NCBI RefSeq assembly: GCF_030717995.2
Contig: NZ_CP157742.1
Location: forward strand, 17,343 to 81,342
Length of the DNA stretch: 64,000 bases
Source: Methylomarinum sp. Ch1-1
Lineage (GTDB): Bacteria; Pseudomonadota; Gammaproteobacteria; Methylococcales; Methylomonadaceae
Direction: 5' to 3'
The translations under genes were made by a program, and so were the position numbers. This document shows, piece by piece, positions 17,886 to 30,123 of the stretch. Numbering within the stretch: the stretch's first letter is position 1; each line of letters starts with the position of its first letter. The notes under the pieces were generated by a model that saw only the letters and a list, made by a program, of their open reading frames with translations, made no database searches and was not told the origin of the DNA.

Positions 17886-18324
17886 GGCTTGACTCTTCCT
17901 ATTTGGCAGCAAATTTAGTCAAAAGCAATCCCAAAAGCCAAGTTGTTGGAATACATTTTGACTATGGCCACCCTCCCTGCGTCTTTTTTTGAACGAGAAG
18001 CAGTTTCAAGAATTGGAAGGCACATAGATATTGAGATATTGCACGGAAACTTTGAATTTTCAACCGTTACAGTCGATCACGAAATAAAAGGACGAAACCT
18101 ATCTTGACAAACATCGAATTAGTGGCAACGATAAGAGCTTATATACGAACACTCCAATCTAGATGTCAAGAGGGTATAGAGAATTCTTGTTAGTTTCTTG
18201 AATAGGTCGTTGTCATCGTCGATGTATATTAGCAGCTGAAATCCTAAAATATACAGGCCACCCGTAAATCACCAAATACATGATTTATACCATATTTTTT
18301 TTCAAAACTTAAAGTTAACAGGTC
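17886..18324. other. Intergenic region before the sensor kinase
   Basis: A 47-codon open frame (17964-18107, plus strand, starting MATLPASFFERE) has no ribosome-binding site and no family I recognise. The rest is AT-rich and likely holds the kinase promoter. Confidence 0.35.
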
Positions 18325-22116
<3,792 letters not shown>

Positions 22117-22118
22117 TT

Positions 22119-23126
22119 ATGATAAACAGCCCGATTCTATGCGCCGATGATGAGCCTTACAACCTAGGGATCCTGCGCATGGCGCTGAAAGAGCATCATC
22201 CCCTGGTCTTTTCCCGTAGTGGTCAGGAAACCCTGTATGCCGTTGCCAAGCATCGTCCTGCACTGATCCTGCTCGATGTCCAAATGCCCGACATGGATGG
22301 CTATGAGGTTTGTCGACGACTCAAGCGTGATGCCGACACCGAGAATATTCCTGTCATATTCGTGACGGGAATGACACAGGAAATCGACGAAAAGGCGGGG
22401 TTCGAGGTCGGCGCCGTGGATTACATCACCAAGCCTATTTCGGTACCGATCGTGCAGGCCAGAGTACAAACTCACCTGTCGCTGGTGCGAGCCGACAGGC
22501 TTAAAGAAAGTTATCACGATGCGATCCATATGCTTGGCAAAGCAGGCCATTACAACGATACCGACACCGGCGTCCATATTTGGCGCATGGCGGCTTACAG
22601 CCGGGTTCTTGCCGAGACTATAGGCTGGGACATGGAAAGATGTAACCTGCTGGAACTGGCCGCGCCGATGCATGATACCGGTAAAATCGGCATCCCCGAT
22701 GCTATTCTAAAAAAACCAGGAAAACTCGATCAGGAAGAGTGGAAGATCATGAAGAGCCATTCCAGCATAGGGCATGGGATCCTCAAACAAAGTAAAGCTC
22801 CGTTATTTCAACTTGCAGCGGAAATTGCGCTGAATCACCATGAAAAATGGGATGGTACAGGTTATCCCAATGGCCTGTCGGCAATGGAGATTCCTGAATC
22901 GGCGCGCATAGTGGCCATTGCCGATGTATTTGACGCCCTTTCGATGAAACGTCCCTATAAGGAGGCTTGGTCACTGGCCAAGATACAGGACTACTTAAAT
23001 GAGAATGCCGGAAGCCATCTTGATAGCCAACTGGTAGAGGTATTCATGGATATCATGCCAACAATTCTGGAGATCAAAGCCAATTGGGACGCTCGTGAGC
23101 TGGCATTGGTAGAGAATTTTTCATGA
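22119..23126 (+). CDS. Response regulator with HD-GYP phosphodiesterase domain
   Basis: The receiver domain is residues 1-120 (ILCADDEPYN, phospho-acceptor in LILLDVQMPDMDGYEV, TKPIS lysine). The HD-GYP domain follows with MHDTGKIGIPD and NHHEKWDGTGYPNGLS, the motifs of active cyclic-di-GMP phosphodiesterases. I place the start at ATG 22119 because GGAGGA sits nine bases upstream; a TTG at 22113 would overlap the kinase stop. It is co-transcribed with the kinase, so it is the probable output of that sensor, lowering cyclic-di-GMP. Confidence 0.9.
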   Translation: MINSPILCADDEPYNLGILRMALKEHHPLVFSRSGQETLYAVAKHRPALILLDVQMPDMDGYEVCRRLKRDADTENIPVIFVTGMTQEIDEKAGFEVGAVDYITKPISVPIVQARVQTHLSLVRADRLKESYHDAIHMLGKAGHYNDTDTGVHIWRMAAYSRVLAETIGWDMERCNLLELAAPMHDTGKIGIPDAILKKPGKLDQEEWKIMKSHSSIGHGILKQSKAPLFQLAAEIALNHHEKWDGTGYPNGLSAMEIPESARIVAIADVFDALSMKRPYKEAWSLAKIQDYLNENAGSHLDSQLVEVFMDIMPTILEIKANWDARELALVENFS

Positions 23127-23149
23127 GAGTCAGCGCCACGGTGATGTGT

Positions 23150-23640
23150 CAACACTTTTCCGGACACATTGTTACACAGCTTTTTGCTGTATTTCGTAGT
23201 CCACCGGTGACAAATAGTCATTGGCAGAATGAAGGCGTTCTCGATTATAAAAGACCTCGATATATTCAAAAATCGCCTGCTTACCTTCTTCACGAGTTTT
23301 AAATCGACAATGATGGGTCAATTCCGTTTTCAAGGTATGAAAAAAACTTTCGGACACGCTATTATCCCAGCAGTTTCCTTTACGACTCATCGATTGAATG
23401 ACATGATGCTCCTTTAAAATCGCGCGATGGCTATCAGAAGCATACTGGCTGCCGCGATCGGTAGCCAGACAAGCCCTTTCTCCGGTTTGCGCTTCCACAG
23501 AGCCATTAATAAAGCGTCATTGACTAGCTTGGCCTTCATCCGACTATCCATCGACCAGCCGACCACCTTTCTGGAAAACAAGTCAATGACCACCGCCAAA
23601 TATAACCAGCCTTCTTCGGTGGCAATGTAGGACTAGCGGG
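23150..23640 (-). pseudogene. IS3-family transposase orfB remnant
   Basis: The minus strand reads [20 protein letters not shown] and, in another frame, [16 protein letters not shown] and [18 protein letters not shown] with the final catalytic glutamate. These are the second half of an IS3 OrfB integrase core. A frameshift near 23430-23480 and loss of the N-terminal half make it inactive. TGTCAACACTTTTCCGGACA near 23147 may be the element's end. It lies just downstream of the HD-GYP gene. Confidence 0.8.
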
Positions 23641-23936
23641 GGCATTTCTGAAATACGGCTCAATCCAGACCATGAGATTTTTACAGATCCCGGTTACAGC
23701 ATGATTACCGGATAACTTTTTGAGGAAACTCTATTGTAGTCATTAAAGCCTATGGCTCAATGGTCTGTATTGGGTCGGTAGCTGTGATTCGTGCTACAAA
23801 GAAACGGTGATCCGGTACGTCGGCTTTCAGAGGAGCGAAGTGTCAGCAAAGGCCGATGGGGGCATCGCATTTCCGGTTAGTATAAAGCAGTTCAGCCCTG
23901 CCGCCGGATGTTTTCGACAGATTCAAATGGCGGCTG
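23641..23936. other. Intergenic debris, no gene recognised
   Basis: Open frames here lack starts and family similarity. The segment joins the IS3 remnant to the DUF3147 fragment and appears to be decayed sequence. Confidence 0.35.
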
Positions 23937-24146
23937 GTGACACGACTGCTTGTTCTACCCCTTCCTTTGGTGTCAGTGTTAGCGATGCTTTGGCTCTATA
24001 TCGATACAAAGGATGTAAGCAAGGTTGGCTCTCTGGCATCAAACGTATTTTGGCTAGTGCTCCCATCATTGGCTTTATTTCTGGTACTGCCACATTTGTT
24101 GAAGTATGGATTGAATTTTTATATTAGCCTTGGCCTTTCAATCTGA
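23937..24146 (+). pseudogene. DUF3147-like membrane protein, C-terminal fragment
   Basis: The frame reads PLVSVLAMLWLYIDTKDVSK then FWLVLPSLALFLVLPHLLKY, the two hydrophobic helices and short loop seen at the C-terminal end of DUF3147 small inner-membrane proteins. About the first 40 residues are missing. It ends next to the left repeat of the following insertion sequence. Confidence 0.5.
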
Positions 24147-25699
24147 AGTTTCCCAATTTTTTGAGGGCAAGAATATCAGATAATGCTAATATTCAGCTTA
24201 AACATTAGCTGACTCTAATATTGATTGTTAGGCTATGGCGAATCTCATTAAAAACAATAGCTTATGGGTGAATGAGGTCGCCTTTTGTAGTATAATATTG
24301 GTTTCTAAATCATTGATTACACAAACAAAAGGGCCTCATTCATGTTCATTTTACGCGATCTTCTCCGCCCTCTCCAAGCCCATTTTTCCGAGACTGATCT
24401 GGGACGGGAGCGAGCTTCTTTGTTTGTCTACACGCTGCTCGCCGTGATTGTTCCGTTTACCTCATCGATGTCGTCTAATTTATGGCGGGCCTTGGAGACT
24501 TTGTTCGGGATCGAGATTAAGCAAAAGCGGTTCTATACCTTCATGGCTTCGTCGACACTGCCCTGGGAAAGGCTTTGGACGACGCTGTGGGATTGATTCC
24601 GTCCCCACGACCGATGGCCGCTTATTGATTGGCTTGGACGATTTTATCAACCTCAAAGTGGGTCAACACATTTTCGGCTGCGCGTCGATTTTCGATCATG
24701 CCGCCAAAGCGAATCAAAGCCGTTACCCTGGGCGCAAAATGTGGTGTCGATCGGCTTACTGAAGCAGGTCAAAGGTCGTTGGGCCTGTTTGTTTTGGGCT
24801 TTCGTTTTACTTACCCCGTCACATGATCGCCGAACAAAAGGAAACCGCCAAAATCAAAGGCCAGTCGCGCCGTTTCAAAGCAAACTCACGCAAGCGGCGG
24901 AATTGCTAATCGCCGTCGCCGGTCACTTTGCTTCGACACCAATGCTGGCGGTCACCGACAGCTGGTTTGGGAATCAGGGTTATGGAAGCCGGTGCGCCAA
25001 ACGGTAGGCGAACGTTTTCACCTGTTATCCCGATTGCGCAGCAACCAGGTGCTCTATGCGCTCCCCGACGCCCGGTCCGCCGATGCCAAGACACGCGGAC
25101 GCCCCCGTAAATACGGCCAGCGTCTGGGGACCGTGACCGACCGAGCGCACGCGCTCCGGCAGCAAACTGCTGCCTATCAGGTTAACCTGTATGGCAAAGT
25201 ACGCGAAGTACTGGCGGTTGAGAAAACCGTCATGCTGAAGACCTTAAAATGCCCCATCAAGGTCGTGTGGGTGTTTCGTAAAACCCAGTGGGTCGCCTTG
25301 TTTACGACCGATCTCGACTTGTCGATCACCCAGGTCATCGAATATTATGGCGCTCGCTGGAAGATCGAGTCCGGCTTTAAAGAACTCAAGCAAGACATTG
25401 GCAGTCAAAAATGCCAGAGCCGGAATGCCCAGGCCGTGATAAACCACCTGCATTTCTGTATGATGGCCACCACGGTCACCTGGATGTACGCCGATCGCAT
25501 CAAAGCGGATCCGCAACGTCGGCACAAGGTCAAGGGGCGGACGAGTTTCGCCTTTTCCGATGTCCGGCGCCTCATCGCCGAAGCCTCACTGAGTGAAGAT
25601 TTTGATAGGCTTTGCCATAAACCCACCAATCCCATGAAAAATTCGCTGGTCGCGGTGTTGTTACGCATGGTGGCTTGAGGCGTTTTTAGGAAACTTCAG
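24143..25699 (+). mobile_element. IS4-superfamily element, degenerate
   Basis: CTGAAGTTTCC at 24143-24153 and its inverse GGAAACTTCAG at 25689-25699 form the terminal repeats. The element holds one transposase gene broken by several frameshifts, so it can move only if another copy supplies transposase. Confidence 0.65.
24342..25678 (+). pseudogene. IS4-type transposase with multiple frameshifts
   Basis: Successive frames give MFILRDLLRPLQAHFSETDL, then TTDGRLLIGLDDFINLKVGQ with the first catalytic aspartate, then LLAVTDSWFGNQG-like sequence with the second, and finally YYGARWKIESGFKELKQDIG with the Y-R-E-K signature. At least three frame changes occur (near 24590, 24755 and 24985). The last open piece, 24992-25678, is the longest. 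As sequenced, no functional transposase can be made. Confidence 0.8.
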
Positions 25700-25755
25700 C
25701 TTTCAATTACAATCACCGTGATCTGCTATTTCCTAATGGTGTCCGCACTAAATTA

Positions 25756-26022
25756 TTATGGTGTAAAATTATAAAGCGCTGACGAAGAATTTTTTGAGTA
25801 ACCTTTCTTGATTTTTTGATTGAGTAACTTCCATTCGGCTTCAAGCGCTTCTTTTTTTGTATCGAACCAGTTTTCCCGGATCGTGCCGGGTGATCCGATC
25901 CGGCCCCATTCACGGATCAAAGCCCAATCGCCGAAGATTGTTTGGGTCACATGCATTGCGTAAAACCGTTGCATGTTTCTATCGGGATCACGTTTCTCCA
26001 GATAGAGCCGATTTATATTCAT
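25756..26022 (-). CDS. WGR-domain protein
   Basis: This 88-residue protein consists almost entirely of a WGR domain: YLEKRDPDRNMQRFYAMHV, then DWALIREWGRIGSPGT containing the W-G-R motif. WGR domains occur in PARP-type enzymes and in many small bacterial proteins of unknown role, where nucleic-acid binding is suspected. The gene overlaps the ATPase gene by four bases, so the two are translationally coupled. The specific function is unknown. Confidence 0.8.
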   Translation of the reverse strand: MNINRLYLEKRDPDRNMQRFYAMHVTQTIFGDWALIREWGRIGSPGTIRENWFDTKKEALEAEWKLLNQKIKKGYSKNSSSALYNFTP

Positions 26023-27203
26023 TGGTTATGAACGTTGTTTTTTAATTCTTGCACTAATTCAAGCAGACTGATGATGTCGGTTTCTTCTGTCATAGGATAA
26101 CGGTCTTTTCCGGCATAAACAACAAAACTCCGGTCAGGCTTAATATCCTCAAGGGCATGATAAAACCCTTTTTCCGGTTTTGCGGTTAGTCCGCTTTTTA
26201 TTTCAACAGTCCAGGTTTCGCCGCCGGATAGTTGTAAAACCAAATCAATTTCCGCCCCTGCTGAGGTACGGTAAAAAGATGCCGCCGTTCTATCGGGTGC
26301 GGCTGAAAGTAAGTTTTCAATGACAAAGCCTTCCCAACTGGCCCCAAAGACGGGATGCCCTGAAAGTTGATTATAATCGGCGAGTCCTAATAAGGCGTGG
26401 GTAATACCGCTATCGCGGACAAATATACGCGGTGATTTGACCAGGCGTTTTTTTACATTGCTATGAAACGGCGGCAAGCGTCGCACCAGTAAAAGATCAA
26501 CCAATAAATCAATATAGCTACTGACTGTTGGGGCAGAAATAGACAAACTCCCGGCGAGGCGGGATGCATTCAAACATTGCCCTTGACTATGGGCCAACAT
26601 AATCCACAACCGCTCAAGCGTTTCGGCAGGGATACGCGGCCCGAATTGCGGTACATCCCTTTCCAGATAGGTCCGGATAAAATTGCGCCGATAAGCATAA
26701 CTATCCTGATCGTTAGCGGCCAGGTAACTATCCGGAAAGCCACCTCTGACCCATAACTTTTCCGGATCATCGTTACCTTCGGCACTGGTTTCGGAGATAT
26801 TCAGCGGTCCCATATCAATATATTCAATGCGTCCGGCTAAGGTTTCTCCTGATTGTCGAAGCAAATCAATGGAAGCCGATCCCAAAATTAAAAACCGGCC
26901 CGAGCGTAAGCCTTTCCGGCGACCCCGGTCGATAAGCCCCCGCAACGTTTGGAAAAGCTCCGGCATACGATGAATCTCATCGAGAATAACGAGTTTCCCT
27001 TCATTCTTAGACAGAAACAATACGGGGTCTTTGAGTTTTTCCCGGTCTTCGTAAGCTTCAAGGTCCAAATAAACCGCTTTCCGGGTATTTGCGATCTCTA
27101 AGGCGAGTGTTGTTTTGCCCACTTGTCGGGGTCCGATCAATGCGACCGCTGCCTGCCGGTTAAGCGCCTGCAATAATTGTTGCTGTTTGTTTCGTGTTAT
27201 CAT
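26019..27203 (-). CDS. DUF4143-type AAA ATPase
   Basis: This 394-residue protein has Walker A (ALIGPRQVGKTTLA), Walker B (KLVILDEIHRMP) and sensor-like ILGSASIDLLRQ. The C-terminal DUF4143 region includes AEIDLVLQLSGGETWTVEIK, a PD-(D/E)XK-like arrangement. Such ATPases are common in mobile and plasmid DNA and their biological role is largely unknown. It is followed by the overlapping WGR gene and preceded on the right by an AT-rich promoter region (27204-27295). Confidence 0.88.
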   Translation of the reverse strand: MITRNKQQQLLQALNRQAAVALIGPRQVGKTTLALEIANTRKAVYLDLEAYEDREKLKDPVLFLSKNEGKLVILDEIHRMPELFQTLRGLIDRGRRKGLRSGRFLILGSASIDLLRQSGETLAGRIEYIDMGPLNISETSAEGNDDPEKLWVRGGFPDSYLAANDQDSYAYRRNFIRTYLERDVPQFGPRIPAETLERLWIMLAHSQGQCLNASRLAGSLSISAPTVSSYIDLLVDLLLVRRLPPFHSNVKKRLVKSPRIFVRDSGITHALLGLADYNQLSGHPVFGASWEGFVIENLLSAAPDRTAASFYRTSAGAEIDLVLQLSGGETWTVEIKSGLTAKPEKGFYHALEDIKPDRSFVVYAGKDRYPMTEETDIISLLELVQELKNNVHNQ

Positions 27204-27295
27204 CCTTGCATATTAAAAATATATATTTTAAATTACAAGGATGATGTGCGAATTGTTTGAAGGAATAAACTACAAAGAGACGTTTGTGGCTTATT

Positions 27296-27413
27296 GGGGT
27301 TAATTAACCAAAAGAACGGTTTGTCCCGGCACTCCTCTGAAACCCTTGATATCATTGGTCTGCAGACGAAAAATAGATTTCAAGTTGACCGATTGATTTA
27401 TCTCTGAATTCAC
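27296..27413 (+). repeat. Solitary extended transposon end, Rhs-transposon type
   Basis: The stretch starts GGGGTTAATTAACCAAAAGA and matches the left end at 53881 for about 85 bp. It matches the inverted right end at 63897-64000 for over 100 bp, through TGATTTATCTCTGAATTC. The orientation implies an element extending rightward. The five bases before it are TTATT, as at 4385. The exonuclease gene begins two bases after it. Confidence 0.8.
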
Positions 27414-27664
27414 AATGGATGACAACGAACTACAAAAAGCCAGAGAAGAGGCGATCGCAGCCGACAAATGCTTTTCCAAGGGGCGATTGCGGGATGAATT
27501 CAGGATGAAACCCAAACCCGACGCCATTCCCATCAAGTTTTATAAAAACGATTATGGACGAAAATACGGGGTTTACCGGATAGCCGACTGCGTGCCAATC
27601 CGTACCATCCAGCGACGCGAACCGACAGAGAAGCAAAAACGGGCCAGAGAAGCCCTGGCCCTAA

Positions 27665-29245
27665 CCCGGATATTTCACCAGCCCCAGAAAGCAGCTCCAA
27701 CATCCAAATTAATTTTGGAAAACCGATAATGTTGAGGAATCGATGGATAAAGATGGCAATTAATAACTGATTTTCGTTTTTCAGGCGCAACTTCCCCTTA
27801 CCCCATTGTTTATCAGCGTGCCGGGCACAGCACTCTGTTTGTACTAATCAGGGCACAGGCGCTGACAAACGGATTGAAACAGGGATTGAAACGGATACTG
27901 ACTGCTGAACAGCAGTCGAATACGACGGGTGTTACGAATGATGACGGCGCCGATTTTAAACAATTTCAGGCGAATAGTGGCACAAGTGGCTGTCGCCAGT
28001 TCGGTGTTTTTGAGGGCGATTCGGCGAATCGCATGGATCAGCGTATAGGCCAAGGTGGATAACAGCAAACGAAACTGATTGGGCCACCATAAGCTGCAAC
28101 TGGTGCGATCGGCAAACAGATCCAATTGTTGTTCTTTAATCCGGTTTTCCATCTCGCCGCGAGCGCAATAAACTTGTTCATAAAGGCTTTGTGCATCGCC
28201 GTCCAGATTGGTCACGACATAGCGCGGGTTGCTTCCCTGGCTCATGTGTTCGGCCTTAAGAATGACACGGCGTCGGCGTTTCCAGGTGCCGGCTTTATAG
28301 TCGAAATCGGTAAAGAGACGCTGTTTCTGCTGTTCGCTTTGGAACTGTTGCCGGGCTTGTTCAATCCAGGGTTGGCTTAAGCGCGTTAAGCATTTATTTT
28401 TGGCCAAACCGACGATGTAGTGAACGCGATGCCGCTCACACCAACTCAGCATTTTATGGCGACAAAAACCGCCATCGCCGCGAAACGTGATGTCAACGTC
28501 CGGCCAAGCCTGACGCAAGCGCCTGACCAACAAAGCCAGAATGGCCCAGCTGTGCTTGGCGCCATCAATATTGCTGGGACGTAGATAACTGACCAAGCAG
28601 TGATGGCCGCAAAAGACATACAACGGCAGGAAGCAATAGTGCCGATAGTAGCCATGAAAAAAACGTCCGTCCTGTTCGCCATGAACCGGATCATCGGTGG
28701 CATCGAAATCCAGGATCAAAGATTTCGGCGCTGTCTCATAAGAGGCGATAAACTGTGTGAGCAGCTCTTCATGTACCCGCCACATCAACCCCCGGTCCGC
28801 TTGCTGTTCGAACCGGCACAAGGTCGATGGACTACTGAGTGTGCGATCCTGCTCGACCGCTGTCTGCAAGGCAATATCGTTTCTCAACGCGCCATGATCG
28901 TTCAAATCCTCATAACCGCAGGCTAGGCCATAAACTCTTTGTCGCAACAAGTCGACAAGCGAGTGTTGGATTTTGCTAGGGTCTCGGTAATCAGGGATGT
29001 GTTTAGCAATCCGTTCAGTTAATCGTAATTGCTGATCAACCGATCTTAACAACAGTACGCCGCCATCACTGGTGATAGCGCCTCCGCTGAATTGGGCCTC
29101 TATTTTGCGGCGTTTTAAGGGAGGAAATTCTATTTGAGCTGGAGTACAATTTGTCATGGGCAAGTTGTTGGTTAAATTCAATATAAGCAACTGAATTTTA
29201 TCAAATATCAACAAACTTGCCCGTTCCTATCATGAAATATCCGGG
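27665..29245 (-). mobile_element. IS1380-family element with CTAA target duplication
   Basis: The ends CCCGGATATTTCA (27665-27677) and its inverse TGAAATATCCGGG (29233-29245) enclose one intact transposase gene. CTAA lies directly outside both ends (27661-27664 and 29246-29249), a perfect 4-bp target duplication. The insertion is therefore well defined and probably recent. Confidence 0.92.
27844..29157 (-). CDS. IS1380-family transposase
   Basis: The protein starts MTNCTPAQIEFPPLKRRKIE and has the IS1380 pattern SGGAITSDGGVLLLR near the N-terminus. Catalytic residues lie in LILDFDATDDPVHG (first aspartate), DITFRGDGGFCR (second) and CARGEMENRIKEQQLDLFAD (glutamate). I prefer ATG 29157 to the upstream ATG at 29214 because family homology begins there. 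The length of about 437 residues is normal. The frame is complete, so the element may be mobile. Confidence 0.92.
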   Translation of the reverse strand: MTNCTPAQIEFPPLKRRKIEAQFSGGAITSDGGVLLLRSVDQQLRLTERIAKHIPDYRDPSKIQHSLVDLLRQRVYGLACGYEDLNDHGALRNDIALQTAVEQDRTLSSPSTLCRFEQQADRGLMWRVHEELLTQFIASYETAPKSLILDFDATDDPVHGEQDGRFFHGYYRHYCFLPLYVFCGHHCLVSYLRPSNIDGAKHSWAILALLVRRLRQAWPDVDITFRGDGGFCRHKMLSWCERHRVHYIVGLAKNKCLTRLSQPWIEQARQQFQSEQQKQRLFTDFDYKAGTWKRRRRVILKAEHMSQGSNPRYVVTNLDGDAQSLYEQVYCARGEMENRIKEQQLDLFADRTSCSLWWPNQFRLLLSTLAYTLIHAIRRIALKNTELATATCATIRLKLFKIGAVIIRNTRRIRLLFSSQYPFQSLFQSVCQRLCPD

Positions 29246-29937
29246 CTAAAGGCGAAACTCCGCAGCAACGAAGCGCGGGCCGGCGAAATCGCATGCGCCT
29301 GGCTTGACGAAGACCCGCTTTTTCTCGACACGGAAACCACCGGTCTCGGTTATAACGCCCAGATTATCGAACTGGCCCTGGCGGACGCCGCCGGCCGCAT
29401 CCACCTCGAAACCCGAATCAAACCGACCGTCCCTATCGAAGATGGAGCCGCCGAAATACACGGCATCGATGAAGCCGCCTTGGCATCGGCGCCGGCTTGG
29501 CCCGAAATTGCCCATCAGGTCAAAGAGCTGGTCGCTGGTAGGCCTGTCGTGATCTTTAATGCCGAATTCGACTCCCGGATAGTATGGCAAACATGCGCGG
29601 CCTTCGGCGAAACCACGGACTGGTGGGAGGTGATCGAAACCAGGTGCGCGATGTACCTTGCGGCCAAGGCCTTCGGCTCCACGAACCGCTACGGTTCAAT
29701 TTCACTGGCGACCGCGACATCGATAGCCGGCATATCATGGACAGGTTCCGCGCATTCGGCCACGGCCGACACGTTAGCCACCGTCGACCTGGTGAATTCG
29801 ATCGCTGAATACCGGCGGGATATCGAACGGCAACTGGGCGAATTGGAGGCACTACAAAAACGTTGACATCCTAATTGCTAATTTAACTAATAAATATATA
29901 TATGTTAGTTAAAAATAGAATAATCTGTATTAGCGAG

Positions 29938-30010
29938 ACCCGATCTGACAATTTTTAATTTGATCACAATCCCATCGTACCATTTGCTGAGTAGCTGGTT
30001 GCGGCCAATA
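29938..30010. repeat. Diverged dispersed repeat, copy 2
   Basis: It matches 756-831 at the motifs GACAATTTTTAA, TCGTAC and GCGGCCAATA in the same order. It lies between the broken exonuclease and the integron-like site. No coding potential is seen. Confidence 0.45.
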
Positions 30011-30059
30011 CCAGCCTGTCGAGGCGTTTTTTTGAATGGCTGGTTTACATCTGTAATTG

Positions 30060-30123
30060 CTCATTCATAACAGGGAAGATCACCGGGCCGCGTTAGCGGC
30101 TCCGGTGCATTGCCAAGTTAGGC
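30060..30123 (-). other. attC-like recombination site after the Sel1 gene
   Basis: On the minus strand the Sel1 stop codon TAA lies inside GCCTAAC, a perfect RYYYAAC core box. It is followed by the inverted repeat CACCGGAGCCGC-TAAC-GCGGCCCGGTG. The far core box GTTATGA is imperfect. A stop codon inside the first core box is typical of integron gene cassettes. Confidence 0.5.

Larger units (their letters stand above)
27415..29866 (+). pseudogene. DnaQ-like 3'-5' exonuclease interrupted by IS1380
   Basis: The coding parts are 27415-27664 and 29246-29866. Removing the insertion sequence and one CTAA copy restores one continuous frame: KRAREALAL joins directly to KAKLRSNEARAG. The restored protein is about 288 residues. 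Its DEDD exonuclease motifs are FLDTETTGLG (Exo I), VIFNAEFDSRI (Exo II) and HSATADTLAT (Exo III, histidine type). The N-terminal 80 residues are basic and of unknown fold. As found, it would yield a short truncated peptide. Confidence 0.85.

Noticed and set aside
23147..23640. Programmed frameshift in the IS3 remnant
   Set aside because: The N-terminal half of OrfB and all of OrfA are missing, so the shift is decay, not normal IS3 recoding.
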